Shown here: piece after piece, positions 11,516-22,908 of the stretch
Layout of the letters: each line of letters begins with the position of its first letter
How positions within the stretch are numbered: position 1 is the first letter of the stretch
NCBI GenBank assembly: GCA_030248295.1
Contig: JASANH010000735.1
Span: 558,001 to 622,000 of the forward strand
DNA length: 64,000 nt
Reading direction: 5' to 3'
From: Mesodorylaimus sp. YZB2_4
Lineage: Eukaryota > Nematoda > Enoplea > Dorylaimida > Dorylaimidae
The notes under the pieces: model-generated
The model's database searches: none
Seen by the model: the letters and a program-made list of their open reading frames with translations, nothing else
Told to the model about the DNA's origin: nothing
Position numbers and translations under genes: made by a program

Positions 11516-12011
11516 TTCGGACGCGGCAAATCACTAAATACCAAATCGATCACAATCGCACGGCCGTTTTTTATCGTTTTTCATAATCGATTCGAGAAAG
11601 CTGAAAAATCTTAGGTACGGCTACTCCGCATAAGTACTGGCTGATTTTATCAAGATGCGTCATGTTTTACGAGCCAAAAACATATTTCAAAAAGAGATTT
11701 TCAATTCACTATAGAGACCTAAATTTTGGACATCTTGTGCTCGTTTTTTTTTCCAACACAACTCTCCTTTCTTGGAGAGAAAACAGCCGTTTCTCCCCAA
11801 CTCCTTCGCCAGCCCAAACAAAAACCACGACACGCACGCGCATGGATGGAAGAAAACCCACGCGGTTACAGTAAGCCGGGAGCACCGCGTAAATGATGCG
11901 CAGGTACGCAGAGCAGTACCCTAAAGCGCGCCAATTCAAAAACAAATTAAACTTACAGATCCGGTTGCAACACTCGGCACCCAGTCAAATACACAAGACA
12001 AAAAACATATT
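11516..12011. other. Short spacer between PAN3 and the methyltransferase gene
   Basis: Both neighbours read on the minus strand, so this holds the PAN3 promoter or 5' untranslated region and the 3' end of the methyltransferase gene. A 78-codon minus ORF here has no zinc finger or other PAN3-like N-terminal sequence. No repeat was recognised. Confidence 0.5.
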
Positions 12012-13324
12012 TTACCTCTTTTCCAATTCTACACACCAATTTCCCTGTTCATAAAACGTCTGTTTAACAAGACATTCATTCATACTCGTACATAATCTTT
12101 CCAATTCGCCTTCTTTAAAAACGTGGTAAAACCTCAATAATCTATCCGATTCCTCTTCGTTGTGCCCTTTCTTTTTCGAATTGCGTGTCCACGGCACCAA
12201 TAAGTCCTGGGCCACGAACTGAGTCCCATTCTCGTGCACTGGAAGCGAGGTCTCGCCATCGATGCTCACTCGTTCAAGCACTCGACCATTCTTATCAGAC
12301 GATTCCCCCACTGCGTTCGACGTGTTTTTCAAATAAAAGGACGTTTCACCCTTTCTCGATTGTTCAAATGCCCAGACATAGATCAGGGCTCGACCACCGG
12401 GTCGCAAGAGACAGAGTAGATCTCGAATGGCTCGTTGACGACGTTCCTGAAAAGATATTACAAGTTAGTCCTGAAAATCGTCCATATTACATCCTAGCCA
12501 CACACTGGGAAAAGGCGGGAATTCAAACTTTGTTAGAAGGTGCGATTTTTACAAAAACGTTTGCCAGGATCGTCATAAAAGTTAGGAAAATTCCCGCAAA
12601 TGATCGCGACGCTTTGAGGACTAGTCTCCGTTATTCGATCGGTTTTCAGTACTTTTTGACGTCCAAACAGCGAACAGCAGGGGTAACATCTCCTGGAAGA
12701 GCACCTCACTCACCTCAGTCGCCAAGTGATGGATGACTGCGATGGACAAGACAGCATCGAAACGTCCTTCGGCCACTGGCAACGATAAACAATCGGCTGC
12801 AAACACAGCGTAACCTTTTGCGTTGCAAATTCGGCACAGTTCCACACTTCGATCGCAGCCCATCTAAACACATAAACAATACCTACTACAAACTGGGACT
12901 GAGTCCCCGCAGGACTGACCCACAGTCCCGGCCTGTGGACCCTGCCTGTAGTCCCCAAACGCCTCTGTGACTGAATACACACAAAAAAGACACAACCCTT
13001 GGCATGACACAGACCCAAACTGCGTACACCCTGCAAACATGCCCGGGATAACACATACTTTGATCAATCGATCGGGCACCAAATATTTCCCATTCCCGCA
13101 TCCAACGTCCAACACCAGCGAATAAGGGGCCAAACTGAACAGAAACCGTTTCACACCCGTCCATTGAGAATGTCTCGTATGGTCGAAATGGCTAGCTATG
13201 TTTTCGTAAACCTAAATTTCTCTATTTTTTGAATCCATTTTCTGTTTTGATCGTTTTGAATGAACAAAAAGTCACTCACATCTTTCACAAAAGTTCCTTC
13301 TAAAAGTAATACACCTTGATTCAT
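12012..13324 (-). CDS. tRNA wobble-uridine methyltransferase, Trm9/ALKBH8 type
   Basis: Enzymes of this family use S-adenosylmethionine to methylate carboxymethyluridine at tRNA position 34, giving mcm5U. Four exons (13280-13324, 13059-13211, 12714-12863, 12012-12446) join in phase 0 to 260 residues. The sequence shows SAM-binding motif I (LDVGCGNGKYL, about residues 49-59), the post-I strand with MGCDRSVELC, the motif VLSIAVIHHLATE, and the family signature LRPGGRALIYVWAFEQ. The N-terminus (NIASHFDHTRHSQW) also matches the family. There is no AlkB or RRM domain, so it resembles stand-alone Trm9/TRMT9B more than full ALKBH8. It stands head-to-head with the eIF4H gene, with 292 bp between the two start codons. 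Confidence 0.92.
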
Positions 13325-13616
13325 ATTAAGCAAACGCTTTTGCTAAAATGTTTCGAAAATTGATATCAATCAAAGTTTCCTAAATTCCATACCATTTCGA
13401 CGAAATTTCTAAAATTCCCGCTCCTAGCAGACAATTTTTTGGACATCCATTTCCCTTTGCGCACTTTGCGGTGGAGTGTGCGCCAGGAGTACTATCGGTC
13501 GCCTTTAAATTATCGCACGGATTTTCTGGAAAAAGAAAGAAGAATTTTCTGAAATCGACTTTTCTTCTACCCGTTAATAAACTAAATCTTTTTTTATATT
13601 TTTTTGAAACTATTGG
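13325..13616. promoter_or_regulatory. Divergent promoter region, methyltransferase / eIF4H
   Basis: The two ATGs face away from each other across 292 bp, so both promoters must lie here or in adjacent leaders. The region is AT-rich. No clear TATA box or other named site was identified. Confidence 0.6.
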
Positions 13617-15838
13617 ATGGCCGAAGCTGGTTATAATAATCGGGGAGGAGCAAACCATTCTTGGTAAGATTTGGGAGGCTGGATTAAAAAGGAATGAAGA
13701 GAAAAGGAGTGCGAGAAAAGGAATGAAAGTTTTCCGATGCCTATGGGGTCATTTTAATTATTTGTAGCGCTTATTTGATTCGGATCTAAAATTTTGCTAC
13801 GTCTATGTGTCTGCCATGGAAGCCTGGCTGTAGATTCCCGTTTTTGGTAACGAAGTCCGTGTTTATTTGAGATGTGCTGATTGTGTATTTAGACAGGCTG
13901 TATTCTTGGTTCGTGAAAATTATCAGCGGAGATCTCTGCTTTCGCAAGACCTCATATGCTATAGAAATACACGATATACCGTTTTGCAGGTCTGGTGGCG
14001 GGCGAAATCGTCGAGGCGGTGGCGGTGGAGGCGGCGTTGGTCACAAACCGTTTCCTACCGAACCACCCTACACAGCCTTCGTGGGAAACTTGCCTCCGAG
14101 TACTATTCAAGGAGATATCGATGATATTTTCAGGAATCTTCGAGTAAGTGCCGAGAATTTTCGGGATTTGGGTAACAGTTTCTTGATGATTTAATTTTAG
14201 GTACGAAGTGTGCGATTGGTTCGTGATCGAGAGACTGATAAATTCAAAGGTGAGTAGAATGAGCGATAGACCTCATTTCGAATTTTAAGTTCCCGCTTAG
14301 GCTGCTCATGACAATTCATCAAGGATTCGGTAGATCTTATGCAAATTTTGGCTGATTTGATAATGATCGATATTTATAACTAAATTTATCGAGGATAAAA
14401 ACATGCGAGACTTTGCCTTCATAGTATTAGAAAATGAATTTAAAAAATACACTCACCCTCGATAATTCGAATCGATAAATCTGTTGACCACGTGTCAAAT
14501 TGTCATAAGCAGTCGAGCTATCGTAATTGCGGGAATTTAATGAGCCGCAGTGGCTCAGTTGGTCGAGGCGTTGGTCAGCAACCCTGACCAGGAGTCCGCA
14601 TTTCCGGGGGCTGCATGGGCGCAACCCCCAAAAATTGCGCGAATTCAGGTTTTTGCACGCACTTAAATGGTCTATCGAGCTTTTTTCAGGGTACTGCTAC
14701 GTGGAATTCGATGATCCTGAATCGTTGCGGCAGGCGCTCGCGTTTAATGGAGCGGTAAGTAGACGTCCCGGGTGCCAAAGTGGAATTTGCTTCCCTGGAA
14801 ATGAAAGTGTGTACCAGAATCTGTCCAGCTGGATGAATTTGGACGCTGCCAGTCATTTGCGGGAAGTTTGCCAATTTTATGCCTTCTGGGGAGTTCTATG
14901 CAAGGACTCGTCCCAGGGTCACATTCTGACCGTGGCGAGTGGCCGATGGTCATCCTGCCAATCCTGGGTCTGAGGTCGTGTCAGCCAGCAGCCTTGACCC
15001 CGACGGGACTCGGGAACTGTAAAGTAGGATGAGGCCCCGTCCAGGGGGTCACTCGGAACTGGCGGTAGGTGGTTGAGTGGTCGATCCCGAGGCCCTGTGC
15101 ATTGAGACGTGGCAGCCGCCACTGCCAAGCCACCAGTTCAAGTAAGGCTCGGGCAAGTGCACACTAGTTTTATTGCAGGTTTATGGTGATTGTCAACTGA
15201 GAATCGACATTGCCGAAGGACGGCGCGATGAAAGTCGTCGCGGCGGAGGGGGCGGTGGTAGTCGTGGTGGCCGCGGTGGTGGTTTCGAAGGACGTGGAGG
15301 TGGTCGCGGTGGTGGCGAGTTCAGTGGCGGCGGGGGTGGCTATCGGCACGAACGAGGCGGTGGTGGACGGCATCGCGAAGATAGCGTTCAATCTGTAGAT
15401 AGCGACAGAAGTGGTAAGAACGATCGCAAAAACTGTAACCTCGAGTGGGATTCGAACCCTCACCTTATTTTCAGGTGCTTACAGCGGCAGTGGTTTCGGC
15501 GATGATGGACGTGGTCGCCGAGGTTACGGTCATCGTGGACGAGGGCGTGGTGATCGTCAGCAAATGGGACCACCAATGGAGGAATTTAGGGAACCCGATC
15601 CAGGTACTCTGTCCATTTCTGAATTTCATCCCCGAGTTTAATTCAGTTTCTAATTTTAGAAGACGCAGCTAGGCGACCGCGATTGAATTTGAAGCCCCGT
15701 TCGGTGGCCGATCCAGTTAATCAATTGGCCGAGGGTGTTCAGAGGTCAAAAATATTCGGCGATGCTAAACCACGCGAAGAGCAAGAAGGCGAGCAAGGGA
15801 AATCGAGCGTGGCCTCGTCGTCGAACGCGCAAGAATAG
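13617..15838 (+). CDS. EIF4H: Eukaryotic translation initiation factor 4H-like RRM protein
   Basis: eIF4H stimulates the eIF4A helicase during scanning of mRNA leaders. Seven exons (13617-13663, 13990-14143, 14201-14249, 14690-14754, 15179-15413, 15475-15603, 15660-15838) give 285 residues in frame. A Gly/Arg-rich N-terminus precedes one RRM (about residues 40-118) with RNP2 AFVGNLPP and RNP1 KFKGYCYVEF. A long RGG-rich region follows, then a C-terminal block [18 protein letters not shown] and [11 protein letters not shown] shared by eIF4B and eIF4H. The small size and single central RRM favour eIF4H. The first exon was found from its in-frame ATG and a donor at 13664. Introns 4 and 5 carry tRNA-like repeat pieces. 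Confidence 0.92.
14542..14640 (+). repeat. tRNA-derived SINE-like fragment in eIF4H intron
   Basis: The segment begins with GCCGCAGTGGCTCAGTTGG, close to a tRNA 5' end with a pol III A box, then continues with unrelated sequence. It lies in the intron just before the exon at 14690. The B box is not clear, so it may be truncated. Confidence 0.45.
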
Positions 15839-16133
15839 AGTGGACTGGACAAGGAACAAGCACGTCTTCGGTATGTCCATCTACAGTGTGGATTATTTTC
15901 AAATCTTCTCTTTTTTCAATCGAATTTGTGATTTTTTTCAAATTTTCAGCCCAACTTGGGATGTCTTTTTGAGGTTTGTGCTCAGCGTATTATCTAAATT
16001 TATTATGTTATGGGTTCTGTTTTCTCGTGGTTGCTCGTTTTTCGGTGGGTTAATGATTTTCCAGATGTTATTATTTGCACATTGCGTGATACGATGGACG
16101 TCAGTGGAAATTTTCTGGGTGAGATGGGAAGAA

Positions 16134-16139
16134 AATAAA
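16134..16139 (+). terminator. Candidate poly(A) signal of eIF4H
   Basis: AATAAA lies 296 bases after the eIF4H stop codon and about 106 bases before the candidate splice acceptor of the next gene. No other plus-strand AATAAA was seen in this gap. Confidence 0.5.
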
Positions 16140-16239
16140 AGTTTCTATGAAAGTTTCTTCGTCTTTGAATTAGCTGCTAAAAACAGCTTGTTAATATTTC
16201 GGAATTGATTTTATTTTTTTGTTGAAAATTTATTCAAGT

Positions 16240-16246
16240 TTTTAGC
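16240..16246 (+). promoter_or_regulatory. Candidate trans-splice or 5'-UTR acceptor before BolA2
   Basis: A T-rich stretch ending in AG (16244-16245) lies 10 bases upstream of the BolA2 ATG. With the upstream poly(A) signal this is the layout seen at downstream genes of nematode operons. A normal cis-spliced leader is equally possible from sequence alone. Confidence 0.4.
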
Positions 16247-16255
16247 GAGCGCGTT

Positions 16256-17141
16256 ATGAATAAGACAGCGATAGAAGAGAGATTGAACGAAAAATTATCG
16301 CCGGATTTCTTGGTAAGTTTTTTTTATTACTTAAAATCAGATTTCGTACTTAAAAAAATCAAATTTCGCGGCTTTTCGTCGTAAGTTGACGTGAAGTCTG
16401 CTTGAAGCGGGAGGACGCACAGCGCAGAATTTACATTTCCCGCTGCCTGCAAACTGCTTACGACAATTTTACGTAGATGAAAAGCTTCTCTTGAAAGCTT
16501 GTGCGCAGTACGTCCTGCTTTTTTAAACAGTAGCAACGAAGTCTGGCCATTTTTTTAAAAGGAAACTGTGAAAACTGCGACAGAATTCGTGTCAATTTTT
16601 CTAGCTCACAAATTAATGTAAAATTGCCATAAGCGGGGAATTCAAATCTGGCACCTGTCTACTTAGGTTCACAAAAAACGCAGAAAAACCGCGAAATATA
16701 AAAAAATTTGAAATTGTTTAAATTGAGAGATGTTCAATTCTGTTCTGCAAATCAAATAATTTCTGACTCCGACCCTGTACTTCGATATTTCTTATGGAAA
16801 CTGAATTCATCAGTTCTTCAAAAAAACGAAATTTTCAACATTTTTCTCGAGTTTCAAAAATATCTTGATTTAAAAAAGTTTTTTTTAAAGGAAGTCCACG
16901 ATACTTCGGATGGTTGTGGATTTAAATTTGGTGTTTTAGTCGTTTCAAAATTATTTACCGGCAAGCCATTAATTGAACGTCACAGGTAAGCAACTGTTTT
17001 TTTTTGTAATATTCCCACTTTATTTCGTTTTTTCTTTAAAGAATGGTAAACGATGCATTAAGCGAGGAAATGAAATCAATCCACGCCCTGACCATAAAGA
17101 CATACACACCCGAACAATGGGTTATGCAAAAAATTAAATAG
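16256..17141 (+). CDS. BOLA2: BolA-like protein 2, cytosolic Fe-S partner of monothiol glutaredoxin
   Basis: BolA2 pairs with monothiol glutaredoxin (Grx3/GLRX3) in cytosolic iron-sulfur cluster handling. Three exons (16256-16312, 16891-16985, 17042-17141) give 83 residues, the usual length for this family. The fold signature VLVVSKLFTGKPLIERHRMV and the end TYTPEQW match BolA2. The presumed cluster ligands are present: Cys28 in the SDGCG loop and His65 in SIHAL. No mitochondrial targeting peptide is visible, which favours BolA2 over BolA1/3. It sits 417 bp downstream of eIF4H on the same strand. Confidence 0.93.
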
Positions 17142-17984
17142 AATTGATTTCTTCTCCTTTTTTACATTGACCAGCGCCGGTGCTCAGTAGCGCTTTTGTT
17201 GAATTTCGCCTTTGATACACTCGTTTTCACCCTGTCATTCCCGTCAGTGCCGTGCTGTACTAATGACGGTGTTCACGTAAAATGCTTTAATTGAATTATC
17301 AGGGAGTTCAGATCAGAAATTTTAGATTTCGTTTTGATTTTTGGATCCAGTCCGACTCGATTGAAGAGTCCATTGGATTGATTGACTTCACAGGGCACGA
17401 AATTTGAGTCAAATGAGGCATAGTTTATCGACGCCACCAAGAAGCCTTCGTAAGCGCGCAAAAGAGTACAGCCAAAAAATACATGATGAATCGAACGATA
17501 TCTAGACAAATTATAAAACATCTGAGCCATAAAACGTACAGTTTGTATATCCGTATATGGAAAGAAAAGTGACAGCCAATACGTCCTATCGATTAGGGGC
17601 AAATCAAAGACGCAGCGCTGCCAGCGCGCTCAACTCAACCACGCCCAGCACGCAATACCGTCAAGTTCGTTGTCCACATGCCCCCAAAAACGGGACCGAG
17701 AGCATGGCAATACTCGGACGGGTCACCTCACTAAAATAAGTACCCTAATCCCATACAAAACACGCCCAAAAAACTATCATATGTACACAAACAAAACGCA
17801 GCACCACAGAATTTGTTGATGGAAAACAGTCATCCTAGTCCCGAAAACTAAGCCTCGCCATGTTTGACCCCATGATAAGTAACTGCAGCGCACTCCCCTC
17901 GCCCCGCCTCGAGGTCTCCAACAGAGTCGAAGGAGGAAAACCAGTGTTGACAATGCACTCAGGAAGACAAGACGGGAGCCTCGT
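17142..17984. other. Spacer between BolA2 and TAO kinase 3' ends
   Basis: The two flanking genes converge here. One minus-strand ORF at 17273-17602 is listed separately as a doubtful coding segment. Nothing else was recognised. Confidence 0.5.
17273..17602 (-). CDS. Unrecognised ORF, possible terminal exon
   Basis: A 109-codon open frame reads through AT-rich DNA and encodes a balanced, mostly globular-looking peptide (motifs YWLSLFFPYTDIQTVRFMAQ and CEVNQSNGLFNRVG). It opens with TTG, not ATG. A TAG is present just before the TYW residues, so it might be a last exon entered at an acceptor. No upstream exon was found and I do not recognise the family. It may be chance. Confidence 0.25.
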   Translation of the reverse strand: MPLIDRTYWLSLFFPYTDIQTVRFMAQMFYNLSRYRSIHHVFFGCTLLRAYEGFLVASINYASFDSNFVPCEVNQSNGLFNRVGLDPKIKTKSKISDLNSLIIQLKHFT

Positions 17985-20900
17985 CTACGGCACAAACGAA
18001 TGCACGCTACTCGAAGGCGTGATTTCGCCCGCCCCGCCATCGCCGCCACTCGTTTCGGGCATGGGCAACGTGGAGGGCGAGGTTAGTGCCATCAGCGAGA
18101 ATCCCAGCCTCGTACTCTCATCGTCGAACGATTCCACTTCCTGCGATTGACGCTGTTGCAGCTGCCGAATCCGTTCCCCCCGTTCCCGATCGTATTGCGC
18201 CGATTCCTGGTCCATCTTCAACAAACAATACTTCATAAGCACGGCATCCTCGGACAGGGTTCTCGTTCGCATTCTTGACCAAAACCCGAACCCCTGGGCC
18301 TGGTCGAGTGTCCCCCTCAGATGCTATCAGTCCCACAAACGAGTCTGAATTCTGTATTTTTGCAACATTCGAGTCCCCCCTGGACCACGAAACCAACAAA
18401 ACTTGCTTACCTTTTGTTCCAAAATAGCGCATCTTAGACTAACTTTTTCTTCCAATTGTTTCTTCTCTCGATCCTGTTGTTGCTCCATTTGCATTCGTTG
18501 CTTGCTCTGATATGCGATCAGCATTTCCAACTCTTCTCCCAAACGTTGTTTCAGAGTCCTCGCTTCCTCTTCCTGCCACGTCTCCAGTTTCACCTACAAC
18601 AAATCGACCTGAAACCTCGTCCAGTCTCCGCTTCACCCCAGATTCTACTCTAGACGCTGGATTACAACTGTGAAACCTCGCCCAGTCCCCAATTTTACCT
18701 AAATGCTGGATAGCAACTGTCATTCGAGCACTAGCCAAACCTGCTTACCGTTTGTTTTTCCATCATTTCGCCAATCGTGGCTTCGTATTGATCAGCCAAC
18801 AAGGCCAACTTCCGTTTCTGTTCCTCCTTCAATCTGGCCATAACATCGCGATGTTCATCCTTCGGCAACTGTTGCATCAATTGCATTTTTAATAGTTTAT
18901 ACTGTCTTGTCTGAGTTTTCACAGCTTGTCGAAACTGTTGCCGTATTTGTAATTCTTTTTGCTACAAAAATGCCAAAACTACTGTACCTTTAGCTAAAAC
19001 AATAAAAATTTCTCCTCACCTTCAAATCTTTTGGTTGTTGTTTCGCTTGTAGAGCGTGCCTTTTTCTCAAATCGTCCTGCGCTCGCCGAGTATAATCTTG
19101 TTGATTTTGTAATTCGCTGGCGTGTTGTCGTTGCAAATGAGTTGCCCGAAGTTGTTGCATACTTTGCAAATGTCTCGTCTCAAAATCTTGAGTTTGTTCG
19201 TGTTGACGTCGAAGTAAATTATGCGCCAATTCTAACTGACGACCACGCACGCCGAGTTCCTGCAAAAACCAAGCTCTTCATTTCACCTTTGCATGTTTCT
19301 GCACGTTTTTTTGGGACCTTCAGGCATAATAGTGCAGAAACACGGTAAAATTGAGTTGAGCCCAGAGGAGCCTCCCAAATCCCCAGACTCACCTCTCGTA
19401 AAAGATCTTGTTCCAATTGATGATATTGCAATACTCGACGCCGTTTTAATTTGCGCACTTCCAAGTCCAAATAGGATTGATGATCTTTGACCAGCCGTTC
19501 TTGCGCTTCGCTCATTTGCGAGCGAAGAGTTTGTTTCGAATCGTGCATATTTTGATCGACTACACTGCGAGGACTGTTTTCATTTTTAAGCTCCTAAACC
19601 AACGAAAAAATATCAATTCTATAATCGATTGTAAATTATCAAATACAAACCTGTTTTAGACGGTCTTTCGTCTGTTTATATTCCTTCTTTTGCAAAATCA
19701 AAAAATTCTTTAACTCTTGTTCTTGCTGTCGAGTAATCCGCTTTCGTAAAGTCCGTTCCATTTCATCGTTAGCTCGTCTCTAAAAAAAACCCCAACTCAT
19801 TTTTATTTGTTTGGCCATTCATTTTTCAAGTCCAAATTTCTGATACACTTGGCCTACAGTATATAAACAGCCTCAAAATTTGACTTCCCCATTTCAAATG
19901 GCCATTTAATACTGTCCCATGGTCTCATTTAGCGTGGCCCCTAAATGGGGCCAAATTGGACCAAATGACCATATAAAAATGAGCCAAATTTTCAAGTCGT
20001 CTTGCTCCTCCTTACTCTCTTCTCAAGCTCTTGTTGATGAGTTTGATGCAATCGTTCAATTTCCTTCTGAAACTGTTGCAATAATTGATCATATTCTCGG
20101 TCCAATTTTAATTTCAAATTCTCCATCTCGTTGTGACATTTTTCTTCCAACTAAATTTTTAAAAATTACTCAAACTTTTGCTCCGATTTCTAAAACAAAA
20201 TTTCAAACCTGTTTCAATTCTTTCTGATGTTGTTTTCTCATTCGTTTATAACCCGACATTTGTTCGTACATTTTATTCTCCGATGCGTGTTCAATTTGTT
20301 CCCGAGCGACCGCATTCGTCGTTCGTATCGTAGCGAATCTCGATCGTCTCGCCGACAGAATTTGCTCCTAAAAAACACAACGTCGTTTAACGGGCTAATT
20401 GAACAAAATGGTTAACCCGTCCGGGAGTCGAACACCCACTCCTCTCCAAGCGTCCACCCGAACCCAGCATTGAGCCACGAGCCTCAGTCACTCACCTGTG
20501 TTCCAACACACATAAAATGGTTAACACGTCCGGGAATTGAATTTCCGGCCTTCCAACATACCATGCCTCACTTGTTTCTACAACCACCATCTCGTGTCCT
20601 CATGGGCCAACGGGTACACTTCACAAAATGATTTACCCGTCCGAGAGTTCAACACACAGCCTACCCCACTGAGCCTCGAGCCTTCCATTCACTATCCACC
20701 CGCACTATCTTTGGTCCCACAAACACAAAAGGCTTACCCTGTCCGGGAGTCGAACAGTCGCCCCTCCCAAGTGCCCTCTCAGCCCACCCCACTGGGCCAC
20801 TTCCCTGCCTCACTCACCTTCGATTTTGGTGGTCGTTCCAAGGAATCTTCGGCCGACGTGCTATCGCCTCCGACTTCAACGACAGTCGGACCTGGGGGGC

Positions 20901-22908
20901 CACGTTCATCCGATGATCCGGCCGAGCATGCGTGATTATTAACGTGGTTGGTCGAAGCAGCCGCCGCCACTTCATTGGCCACCATACTGGGCACTGGAGT
21001 CGTTTGCTTGGTGGAGGCGAACAAGGGCGATGGCGGGTGGAAATGGTGCTGAGTAACATTATTCCTATTCGCCCCCATCCCGTGACCGAGCGGAGGGGTC
21101 GACGATAATTGATTCTGTTGAAGACTTCGTAACGAATTGACCGAACTACGTTGACCGGGAAAGGAAGCTACCGAATTCGATCGCGAACTTGTGCTATCGA
21201 AATTCAGATCGTCATCCTGTAATTAATCATTCATTTTCATTTCGCACCCCGTAAACTGCAAGTGTCATCTACTCACCACACTGTCAACATCCTCGCCATC
21301 AACGCTCGACACTTCGGCCGAGCTACCCGACGGTCGTTCGTCCAAGTACATCAGCTTACGCAATTTCCTGTATTGCAGATTGTCCAAATCACGCACCACA
21401 TTCTTGGTTCTTTGTATCAGCTCGAATAAAACGTTCGGTGGACGAGTTCGACTTACGAACGGATGCTAAAATATCACACGTCCGCTCTATCCGGCCACTC
21501 GTAGGGAACAGAACCCTTCAGGGACGACCCCCGTCCACTTTATGCTCACCCCAGGGTAGGGTGGCCCCTTATGGGTTCCGTCTGATTCCCTCTCTTCGCT
21601 TGCTTTGGCCCTGCTGGAACGTACCTGAAGGCACTGATCAGTTGTCATACGCTTCGACGGATCTTTCATCAAACACCCGTCAACGAATTCGTGAAAGTAT
21701 GTCGTCCAATCACCATTGGTTGTCAAAGTTGGCGAATCGTTTTGAGCAATATGATACAATGCACTCATAGCATTCATGTTGAACAGCGGAGGTTTGATTT
21801 CAGCTATAATAAAATTATAAACTAGGTTTTCATTCAAATTTTTCATTTTTTCAAACAGACTTTCATTCACTTCGAAAAATTTCAAACTTACCTAATTCTA
21901 TGCAAGTAATTCCTAAAGACCATACGTCAGCTTGGAAATCGTATTGGCCTTCGTCCATGGCTAATATTACTTCGGGTGCCCTGAACACAATCCCACTCTT
22001 ATGACTATTAAACCCCCCCCCCCCCCCAGACGTGCCCTTTACTTACATCCAGTACGGCGTGCCGACGAATGACTGAGCAGGGGAGACTAGCGAGGCACTG
22101 CCAAAGTCGGCTAAAAAAACAAAATGTAATGAAACTTTTCCCGAAAAATTTTTAGAAATTTAAAAAAGTACCTAATTTAACCGTTCCTTGATCCGTAAGC
22201 AAAATATTTCCGGCCTTCACGTCCCGATGTATTCGATTGAGGGTATGTAAATAAATTAAACCGTAAAGTACTTCTTGACACATGGCCGCAATTTCCACTT
22301 CCCGTAACGGTTTTTTATGAACTGAAATAAAAGAGCTTTTATGAGATTGGACGATAGAACTAGCGACAAATAAGACAAACCTTCGATAATATCCGCCGCC
22401 GAACCCACGCAATATTCCATAACTAACTGAAATATGAGACGCGAGTCGATAAAGTCGAGCCATAAATGGGATTACGAGGGACACTTACCCAACAAGTATG
22501 CTCTTTCAAGAAACACCCTTTATATTCCACGATATGCGTGTGCGACAACTGTCGAAGAAATCGAACTTCTTTTAGAATATCCGACCATTTCTATAAAAAA
22601 AATCATTTGCAAAGGATTAGAAAATGCTAAAATCGAACCAAGTTTTACTTCAGCCGATTGTTTGCCAGCGTACGACATTTTTTTGACGGCCACGCATTCT
22701 TGAGAAACCGAATCCATGGCCTGGAAAAAACTCAATTGTATGAGAGAGATTCAAAAAAGTCAATTAAACATACGAAATAAACAGCGCCGAAACTTCCATG
22801 GCCGATTTCTCGTAAATCGGTGAATCGCTTTTCCGGATCTTCCGTAGAAAATAATGAGGCCACATCGGGATCTTTCAAACTGCCTGGTTTCACTGACGTG
22901 GCCGGCAT
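17985..22908 (-). CDS. TAOK: TAO-family serine/threonine kinase (MAP3K, Ste20-like)
   Basis: TAO kinases activate MAP2Ks and Hippo-pathway kinases and bind microtubules. Eighteen exons, all in frame, give 971 residues, close to the usual length of about 1000. The kinase domain (about residues 35-290) has the Gly loop GHGSFGAV, lysine motif VAVKKM, catalytic [14 protein letters not shown], and [17 protein letters not shown] typical of TAO kinases, so it should be active. A Ser/Thr/His-rich linker follows (exon 20818-21216). A long coiled coil completes it, with TAO signatures [41 protein letters not shown] and a terminal [10 protein letters not shown]. Exon ends are about 22774-22908, 22649-22720, 22489-22590, 22381-22426, 22172-22321, 22047-22110, 21892-21980, 21625-21803, 21277-21465, 20818-21216, 20209-20367, 20016-20150, 19651-19779, 19393-19593, 19020-19259, 18749-18961, 18411-18593, 17985-18215. 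One family member is C. elegans kin-18. Confidence 0.95.
20405..20815 (-). repeat. Tandem array of four tRNA-derived repeat units in TAO kinase intron
   Basis: Units start near 20405, 20515, 20625 and 20727. Each has a version of the reverse complement of a B-box block (plus strand TTAACCCGTCCGGGAGTCGA). The first and last also carry plus-strand GAGCCAC or GGGCCAC, like a tRNA A-box region read from the other strand. Units 2 and 3 are more eroded. Period is about 105-110 bp. The array fills the intron between exons 20209-20367 and 20818-21216. Confidence 0.7.
22013..22027 (+). repeat. C15 homopolymer in TAO kinase intron
   Basis: About 15 consecutive C lie in the short intron between exons 22047-22110 and 21892-21980. 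On the coding (minus) strand this is a G run, a plausible G-quadruplex-forming stretch and a likely length-variable site. Confidence 0.85.

Noticed and set aside
13471-13767. 98-codon plus-strand ORF overlapping the eIF4H first exon
   Set aside because: It reads in another frame across the divergent promoter and the eIF4H start; the eIF4H exon explains the coding signal.
20405-20815. CRISPR-like array from the regularly spaced repeats
   Set aside because: Units are of about 105-110 bp with graded decay and tRNA-like boxes, in an intron of an animal gene; there are no short identical repeats with unique spacers.
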